Source: JBDTRY01 sp039931435 (GTDB lineage: Bacteria > Acidobacteriota > Thermoanaerobaculia > Gp7-AA8). From it: 27,013 bases of DNA. Location: contig JBDTRY010000030.1 in the NCBI GenBank assembly GCA_039931435.1, forward strand, positions 1 to 27,013. The letters run 5' to 3'. Below the pieces are notes generated by a model that ran no database searches, was not told where the DNA came from, and saw only the letters and a list, made by a program, of their open reading frames with translations. How positions within the stretch are numbered: position 1 is the stretch's first letter; each line of letters begins with the position of its first letter. This document shows, piece by piece, positions 22,001 through 27,013 of this stretch. Both the position numbers and the translations under genes were made by a program.

Positions 22001-25000
22001 AGGTCAGGCTGGAAACTGAAACGCTTCCCTCGCTGCTGTCCGAGCTGGAAATTGCCACAGTGACGTCCGCGCTGGGCTGCGCTGCCAGCCTCACGGTGAA
22101 GGATGCCGTCCCGCCCGCCTCTGTTGTAATCAAGCCGGACGTGGGCAGAACGATGATGCCGGCTGAGTCGTTGTCGCTGTTGGACACGGAGACGTCCGGG
22201 GGGTTCGTTCCCGAATAACCGGGATCGGTGCTCACTGCCGCACCGGTGACGATCGAATAGGAAACGTCGCCGTCGATGATGGCATCGTCCACCCCAGTGA
22301 TGGTCACGGTCCTGGCCACGAGAGCATCGCCAGGGGTGAACGTGACCGAGGAGGGACTCACTGTCCCTTCGCTAGTGTCGGAACTGGTCAGCGAAATTGT
22401 GACATTGGCCGTGGGAGTACTGTTCAGGACGATGGTGAATGAGGCCACCCCGCCCGCTTCCGTCGTCACCAGCCCCGAAACGGGATTGAGCGTGTATCCG
22501 GCGGTGTCGTCGTCGATGATCGTACCCACGCCCTGAGAGTCGGCAATGCCGGCATTCACAGGCGTAACGAGATTCACATTGAAGGTTTCGTTCGCCTCAT
22601 CCACTGTGTCGCCCAGGACCTGCACGGTGATCGACTTCGACACTTCTCCCGGGTTGAACGTCAGACTCCCCGAGGAGGACAGGTAATCGAATCCCGAAGT
22701 CGCGGAGCCGTTTGCGGTGGAAAACTGTACCGAGACGGTCTGGGCGCTCACCGCTGAGAGAGTAACGGTGAACGTTGCGGCGCTCTGGCCGGTGTTGCCC
22801 TCGGCGATGCTGATGTCGTTGATGGAGATCGATGGCTGCGCCTCGTTGTCCTGGTTGGTGACGGAGACGTCACTGGCATCGCGGTTCGCATAATTCGGAT
22901 CAGTGCTGGAAGCCGGTGCCGTGATGATGATGTAGGCGATGCTGCCATCGATGATGGCGTCGTCCACGCCGGTTACGGTGATGGTCCTGGGGATCAGTGC
23001 GTTCGCGGGAGTGAAGGTCACGGAAGACGCTGACACGGAGCCTTCCGTAGAGTCGGAACTGCTCAGGGCGATGGTCACATCCGCGGTGGGAGTGGTATTG
23101 AGCACGATCGTGAACTGGGCCGTTCCCCCGGACTCTGTGGTGATCAGACCGGTGGTGGGAGCGACTGTGATTCCCGGGGTGTCATTGTCATTGTTGGTGA
23201 CGGAGACGTCGGCGGGATTGAGGCCGGCGTATTTCGGATCGGTGCTGCTGGCCGGTGCGGTGACGATGGTGTAGGCGATGTTGCCGTCGGCCAGCGTATC
23301 GTCGACACCGGTGACGGTCACGGTCTGGGCCGTGAGAGCGTTTGCCGGCGTGAAAGTCAGTGACGACGGAGCCACAGTGCCTTCCGTGCTGTCGGAGCTG
23401 CTCAGGACGATCGTGACGTCGGCAGTGGGCACGCTGTTCAGCACTACGGTGAACTGGGCAGTCTGGCCAGCTTCGCTGGTGATCAGGCCCGAAGAAGGCA
23501 CGATGGAGAACCCGGCCACATCGTCGTCGGTGATGGTTCCCGTTCCCTGGCCGATGGAGATGGTGGCATTGACGGGGTTACTGAGGTTGACGAAGAAATT
23601 CTCGTTGTCCTCATCGACGCGGTCGCCGGTGACGGCAACAGTCACAGTCTGATTGGTCTGGCCGGGGCTGAAGCTCAACTGCGAGCTCGCGGCCGTGAAG
23701 TCGGAGCCGGACGTGGCCGTGCCGCTGGCGGTGGCGTAGTCGACGGTTACCGTCTGCGAACTGGCATTGCTCAGCGTCACGGAAAAGACGGCGTTGACGG
23801 TGCCGCTGTTCCCCTCGAGGACGGTGACATTCCCGATGGAGATGGCCGGAGCGCTGTCATCGTTCAGAATCGTTGCCTGACCCTGTCCATCGAGGATCGT
23901 GGCGTTCACGGGGGCGCTGAGGTTCACCAGGAATGTCTCGTCGCTCTCATTGACCGAGTCGCCAATGACGGAAACGGTGATCACCTTCGAGGTTTCACCA
24001 GGGCTGAAGGTCAGAGACCCGCTGCTGGCGGTGTAGTCTCCAGGCGCCAGGGCGGTGCCATCGGCCGTGGAGAAGTTGACCGTCACGGTGCGGCCGCTGG
24101 CCGCTGAGAGCGTGACGGTGAATGTGGCGTTGGTCGTACCGGAATTCCCTTCGCCGACCAGGATGTCGTTCAGGGACAGTGTCGGAGCGGGGTCGTCATC
24201 GTTGATGGTACCCACGCCGGTGGCCTTTGTGATCGTGGCGTTTGCAGGTGCGCTGAGATTGACATTCCAGGTCTCATCCGGCTCATTGAGGAGATCCCCC
24301 AGAACGCCGACAGTGATGGTCTTGCTCACCTCTCCCGGAGCGAACGTCAGAGTGCCGCTGGCAGCCGAGTAATCGACCGCGGAAGTGGCTGTGACGGCGG
24401 CGGTGCTGTAGGAAACGGTGACGGTCAGAGCGCTCGCCGCCGAGAGTGTCACGGTGAACTGCGCCGGGGTAGACCCGCTATTGCCCTCGGGCACAGAGAC
24501 GTCGTTAATCGAGAGTGACGGCGTTGGATCGTCGTCTGTAATCGTGCCCAGACCCTGATTGTCGATGATGGCGGCGTTCGCCGCTCCGGACAGATTCAGG
24601 AAGAACGTCTCATTCAATTCGTCGAGGACGTCACCGAGTACGGGGACGTTCACCACCTTCGAGGTCTCGCCCGGTGCGAAGGAGAGGGAACCGGACGTCG
24701 CCGTGTAATCCGCTCCGGCGATTGCCGAGCCGTCGGCAGTGGCGTAGTTGACGGTCACAGTCTGACCGCTGGCCGGGCTGAGCGCCACGGTGAAGGCGGC
24801 GTTCACGCTACCGCTGTTGCCTTCAGTCACAGTCACGTCGTTGACGCTCAGCGAAGGGGAAGAGTCGTCGTTGAGAATCGTTCCCTGTCCCTGGTTGTCG
24901 CCGAACGCGGCATTCGTCGGAGAGGAGAGATTCACAACGAACGTCTCATCCGATTCGTTGGTGATGTCTCCGTTTACGAGGACGGTGACGGTGGCGGAGG

Positions 25001-27013
25001 TCTGGCCCGGATTGAAGGTCAGAGTGCCCGATGTGGCCGCGTAATCGGAAGGTGAGCTGGCGCTGCCGTTGGCCGTGGCGTAGTTGACCGTGACCGTCTG
25101 CGAGCTTTGAACAGAGAGCGAAACGGTGAAGATGAAGGGAGTCGTTCCGCTGTTGCCTTCTGCCGCCGAGACGTCCGTGATGGAGATCGTGGGCGTGCCG
25201 TCGTCGTCATTGATCGTTCCGGTGGCCGTGCCAGTGCTGATCGTGGCATTGACTGGAGCGCTGAGAGTGACCAGCAGGGTTTCATCTGGTTCGGCGACGA
25301 GGTCGCCGTTCACCACCACCGTAATCGAGGCGCTGGTGGTGTTGGCCGGAATGGTCAGCGTACCGCTGGCCGATGTGTAATCCACGCCCGCGGTGGCCGT
25401 TCCGTTCGACGTTGCGTAATTGACCGTGATGATCTGCTGAGAGGGGTTCGTCAGGCTGACCGCGAACACCATGTTCGTCGTGCCGCCGTTGCCCTCGGTC
25501 ACACTCGTCCCGGCGATGCTGATTCCGGGGATGGGATCGTCGTCTGTGATGGTTCCTGCGCCCTGGCCGTCGCTGATCGTGGCCCCGGAGGCGTTGGAGA
25601 GGTTCACGACGTAGGTTTCGTTGGATTCCGTGAGGGTGTCTCCGACGATCGGCACTGAAATGGTTCCGCTGGTGCTGCCGGCAGGGATCGTCAGGGTTCC
25701 GGAGGTGGCGGTGAAGTCGCTCCCGGAGGTGGCACTTCCCGCGGCAGTTGCGTAGTCGACCGTCACCGTGAATCCACTGGCCACAGAAAGAGACACCGTG
25801 AACACGGCGTTCGTCGTACCGCTGTTGCCCTCCGTGGTGGTGACATCGTTGATGGTCAGTGACGGTGGTGCATCGTCGTCATTGATAGTGAGCGTGGCGG
25901 CGGACGGAGTTCCGAGCGTCGCTCCTGTTGGAGCGCTCAGAGTGAGGCTGAGGTTTTCATTCGGCTCATCTGTCGGATCGTTAACGATCGAGACAGAAAA
26001 GGTCTTCGAAGTCTCCCCGGGCCCGAAATTCAGTGTTCCGCTCGTCGCCCCGAAATCCGCCGGTGAGACGGCAGTTCCGTCGCTCGTGGCGTAGTCGACT
26101 GACGCTGGACCGCCCGCGCCACCGATGCGCAGAACGGTGATGGTGGCAAGCCCGCCGGGAATGTTTTCGGCCACAGCGTAACTGGCGGAGCTGAACTGGA
26201 TGGTGCCGGGCGAATCGTCATTGATGATCGTTCCCGTGGCCTGCTGCCGGCAGAAGTAGGAATGCACAGCGTTGGAAAGAGATACCGTGAAAGTCTCATC
26301 GGCCTCGATGTCGAAATCACCGACGAGCGGCACGTTCACGAACTGGCGGGTGGTGCCCGCCGGCCAGGAGAGCTGACCACCGGTAGAGATGTAATCGGAA
26401 GGATTGGTGGCGGTACCGTCCGTGGTCGAGTAGAACGCGCTGATGTCCTGGGGGCTGGCCACTTCCACGCCGTTCAGATCGCGGAGGACGGCCGTGAAGG
26501 TGAGCATCTTCGTGCCCGTGTCTCCTTCGGTGATCTGCGCGTCGAGCAGCCATATGCACGGGCCGTCATCATCGATGATTGTTCCCACTCCCTGATCTCC
26601 GCGAAGCTGGGCATTGGGAGTGATGTTGGTCAGGTTGAGAAAGAGCGTTTCGTCCACTTCATCGATGGTGTCGGCAATGATGCGGACGGTGATGTCCTTG
26701 AAAATCGTTCCAGCAGGAAGAGTGACCGTTCCGCTCGCCGCCTCGTAATCCACGCCCGCCACGGCCGTACCGTTGGCCGTTGCCCAGTCCACGGAAACGT
26801 CCGTCGTCGAAACAGAAGAAAGGGAGACCGTGAAGGTCATGAAAACGATTCCCGTGTTCTCTTCGCTGACGCTGACGTTGTTGATGGTCAGCTCGGGAGG
26901 GTCATCGTCCTGCACCGTGATGCTGGCCGAGGATGCCGCTCCAAGAACGGCAGGATTGGCTCCGTTGCCGGAAGTGGGATTGGAGAGATTCACGGAGAAG
27001 GTCTCATCGGGCT
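19020..27013 (-). CDS. Giant Calx-beta repeat surface protein with C-terminal dockerin (5' end outside window)
   Basis: About 2,660 residues are visible; the frame is open at the right edge (a GTG at 26993 is internal). In order: a partial and ten full Calx-beta domains (EGNSGTT...DDD pattern), two repeats of about 110 residues starting SGLITSEAGG with the core VTVTGVDD, an eleventh Calx-beta, seven more SGLVT-type repeats, a twelfth Calx-beta, an IPT/TIG-like domain (about 19520-19788), a HYR-like domain with two Cys, and a type I dockerin (last 72 residues). Calx-beta domains bind calcium and build long adhesive stalks. The protein should be extracellular; its signal peptide must lie outside the window. 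It leads an operon with two cohesin-like proteins. Confidence 0.9.
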   Translation of the reverse strand, partial: PDETFSVNLSNPTSGNGANPAVLGAASSASITVQDDDPPELTINNVSVSEENTGIVFMTFTVSLSSVSTTDVSVDWATANGTAVAGVDYEAASGTVTLPAGTIFKDITVRIIADTIDEVDETLFLNLTNITPNAQLRGDQGVGTIIDDDGPCIWLLDAQITEGDTGTKMLTFTAVLRDLNGVEVASPQDISAFYSTTDGTATNPSDYISTGGQLSWPAGTTRQFVNVPLVGDFDIEADETFTVSLSNAVHSYFCRQQATGTIINDDSPGTIQFSSASYAVAENIPGGLATITVLRIGGAGGPASVDYATSDGTAVSPADFGATSGTLNFGPGETSKTFSVSIVNDPTDEPNENLSLTLSAPTGATLGTPSAATLTINDDDAPPSLTINDVTTTEGNSGTTNAVFTVSLSVASGFTVTVDYATAAGSATSGSDFTATSGTLTIPAGSTSGTISVPIVGDTLTESNETYVVNLSNASGATISDGQGAGTITDDDPIPGISIAGTSVTEGNGGTTNMVFAVSLTNPSQQIITVNYATSNGTATAGVDYTSASGTLTIPANTTSASITVVVNGDLVAEPDETLLVTLSAPVNATISTGTATGTINDDDGTPTISITDVSAAEGNSGTTPFIFTVSLSVQSSQTVTVNYATANGSASSPSDYAATSGTLTFNPGQTSATVTVLVNGDITNESDETFVVNLSSPTNAAFGDNQGQGTILNDDSSPSLSVNDVTVTEGNSGSVNAAFTVALSPASGQTVTVNYATADGSAIAGADYTATSGSLSFAPGETSKVVNVPVLGDVLDELNETFFLNLSGAANAAIIDNQGLGTITDDDPTPSLSINDVSVPEGNSGSTPAQFTVTLSAASALTVTVSYSTAAVTATSAVDYSAASGTLTFAPGEVSKTITVGVLGDLLNEPDETWNVNLSAPANATITKATGVGTINDDDPAPTLSLNDILVGEGNSGTTNATFTVTLSAASGRTVTVNFSTADGTALAPGDYTASSGSLTFSPGETSKVITVSVIGDSVNESDETFLVNLSAPVNATILDGQGQATILNDDSAPAISIGNVTVLEGNSGTVNAVFSVTLSNASSQTVTVDYATASGTATSGSDFTAASSQLSFSPGQTNQTVTVAVTGDRVDEDNENFFVNLSNPVNATISIGQGTGTITDDDVAGFSIVPSSGLITSEAGQTAQFTVVLNSVPTADVTIVLSSSDSTEGTVAPSSLTFTPANALTAQTVTVTGVDDTLADGNIAYTIVTAPASSTDPKYAGLNPADVSVTNNDNDTPGITVAPTTGLITTESGGTAQFTIVLNTTPTADVTIALSSSDSTEGSVSASSVTFTPANALIPRTITVTGVDDAIIDGSIAYIIITAPASSTDPNYANRDASDVSVTNQDNEAQPSISINDISIAEGNTGQSAATFTVTLSAVSAQTVSVQFSTANGSATSGFDYLSSSGSLTFNPGEVSKSITVQVLGDTVDEANETFNVNLVTPVNAGIADSQGVGTIIDDDTAGYTLNPVSGLVTTEAGGVASFTIVLNSTPTANVTISLTSSDTSEGTVSPSSVTFTPGDALVARTVTITGVDDAIIDGDVSYSIVTGAAVSTDPGYSGTNPPDVSVSNSDNDSAGIIVLPTSGLITTEAGGTASFTVRLAAQPSADVTVAISSSDSSEGSVSVSSLTFTAADWSTPKTVVVTGVNDTEADGDIPYTIVLAPASSSDANFSGVNPPDVSVTNKDDDAAGIVVTPTSGLVTSEAGGTASFTVRLSSTPTSNVTINISSSDSSEGTVSQSSLTFTPANAFNPQTITVTGVDDTIIDGSVGYSIITAPAISTDPVYSGRDAADVSVSNLDNDVAGIIVTPASGLVTSEAGITATFTVRLSSTPSADVTIALSSSDTTEGTVSPASITFTPANWNQPQTVTVTGVDDTMADGNINYSVITAPASSADANFNGVNGSDVSVINNDNDSPGITVSPTSGLVTNEGGGIATFQVVLNTTPTSDVTIPLSSTDTTEGTVSPASLTFTPANALVAQIVTITGVNDNAADGDIDYQIVTGLALSSDPNYAGTDPTDVDVVNEDNDTPGITILLDQNVVTTEAGGSATFRVVLNTTPTSDVRIDLAASDANEGTVSPAFLTFTPANALIPQTVTVTGVDDQIDDGDVNYLVITAPASSADPNYSGRDAADVPARNIDDDTASVTVTPVSGLVTSESGASATFTVRLTTIPTAPVTIALSSSNPGEGTPAPASLTFTAANALTAQTVTVTGVDDAITDGDVPYSIVTMASSPDPVYEAIDVADVSVTNLDDEGAPRLLINDVTVTEGNTGTTSAVFTISLSGVSVSPVSVQYATADGSAVAGSDYVASSGSVTIAPGASSITITVPVITDAVTEPDENFAVILSNPSNATIAKAQGLGTIIDDDGVPAITSLSPSSACAGHADLLVTVSGSNFVSGSQVQWDGAPRVTTYISSTQLQVQFPAADLASARTVSITVANPSGGGTSQPVTFTVGLDSTAPVVQPPDAIDLVQTMCQDGVGGSNGVTSETIAAFLAGGSATDDCSEVTRLSPQLEGADVSNDIFIPGGVNSIDFLFKDASGNVGKASSTVTIRLYGDLNEDFVVDASDLVIMANYLVRNINIGQAPFTAPLALADLNQDQAIDAVDLVILAHYLVGNIPCLPKLEP
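19023..19238 (-). other. Type I dockerin domain (C-terminus of the giant protein)
   Basis: Two calcium loops with all ligands in place: DLNEDFVVDASD and DLNQDQAIDAVD (positions 1, 3, 5, 9 and 12 are D, N, D, D, D), each followed by a helix (LVIMANYLV and LVILAHYLV). This twofold pattern is specific for dockerins, which dock to cohesins. Confidence 0.85.
20134..22500 (-). repeat. Seven tandem SGLVT-type repeats (about 110 residues each)
   Basis: Seven copies of a repeat starting P-x-SGLVT(S/T)EAGG, with internal SSSD(S/T)(S/T)EGTVSP, LTFTPANAL, VTVTGVDD and a DVSV-N-DND end. Two further copies lie at about 22850-23515, separated from these by a single Calx-beta domain. Homogeneous units at the DNA level (for example repeated GGCGTGAACGT and CCGGTGACGGT stretches) suggest recent amplification or gene conversion. 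The reading frame is continuous throughout. Confidence 0.8.
23515..27013 (-). repeat. Array of ten full plus one partial Calx-beta domains
   Basis: Units of about 110 residues with the start LSINDVSVTEGNSGT, the middle VTVNYATADGSA..DY, LTFSPGETSKT, a DE(P/S)DETF segment and a final GTI-DDD. The first visible units (right edge) are more diverged, with extra Cys and insertions, than the inner ones, which are close to identical in pattern. Confidence 0.85.

Noticed and set aside
19500..26900. CRISPR-like or satellite repeat array
   Set aside because: The periodic DNA pattern is explained by protein-level Calx-beta and SGLVT-type repeats in one continuous reading frame; units of about 330 bp without spacers do not fit CRISPR.

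Overview
The window looks like a chromosomal stretch from a GC-rich Gram-negative bacterium, most plausibly an Acidobacteriota relative. This is inferred from the gene types only: a Ser/Thr kinase fused to a TolB-like domain and TPRs, secreted cohesin-like proteins next to a dockerin-tailed giant, Calx-beta arrays, and a C39 peptide exporter carrying cyclic-nucleotide-binding domains. No rRNA, tRNA or CRISPR array was seen.

Layout. 1-630: remnant of an IS21-family element whose istA frame is cut by what looks like the end of a second element. 773-1333: secreted protein with a threefold internal repeat. 1587-2792: SAM-dependent methyltransferase. 2793-3300: non-coding, with a pair of REP-like hairpins. 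3302-9555 (minus): the most interesting block. Read in its own direction it encodes a PpiC-related protein, a two-cNMP/C39-peptidase/ABC exporter, an HlyD-type adaptor, and then three tandem paralogous genes for 62-64-residue peptides with an almost invariant 29-residue leader ending in Gly-Gly. The first three genes overlap by 4 bp each. This has the layout of a RiPP or bacteriocin-like production and export operon, but it contains no recognisable lanthionine, YcaO or radical-SAM enzyme.

9987-10467 (minus): RelE-like toxin and ribbon-helix-helix antitoxin, with a promoter that predicts a nearly leaderless transcript. 10539-11327 (minus): probable 2-oxoglutarate/Fe(II) oxygenase. Divergent from it are a 46-codon small ORF and a second type of double-glycine peptide gene (11580-11747). 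The exporter may therefore serve two precursor families, and the oxygenase and the methyltransferase are candidate tailoring enzymes (inference). 11852-12514: beta-barrel-like protein without a visible signal peptide, overlapping tail to tail with an ArnT/PMT-type glycosyltransferase (12334-14073, minus).

14547-16852 (minus): Ser/Thr kinase-TolB-TPR gene broken by a one-base frameshift inside the kinase domain. 17114-27013 (minus): three-gene surface operon. A giant Calx-beta protein with a C-terminal type I dockerin (5' end beyond the right edge) comes first, followed by two secreted cohesin-like proteins, suggesting a self-contained surface assembly.
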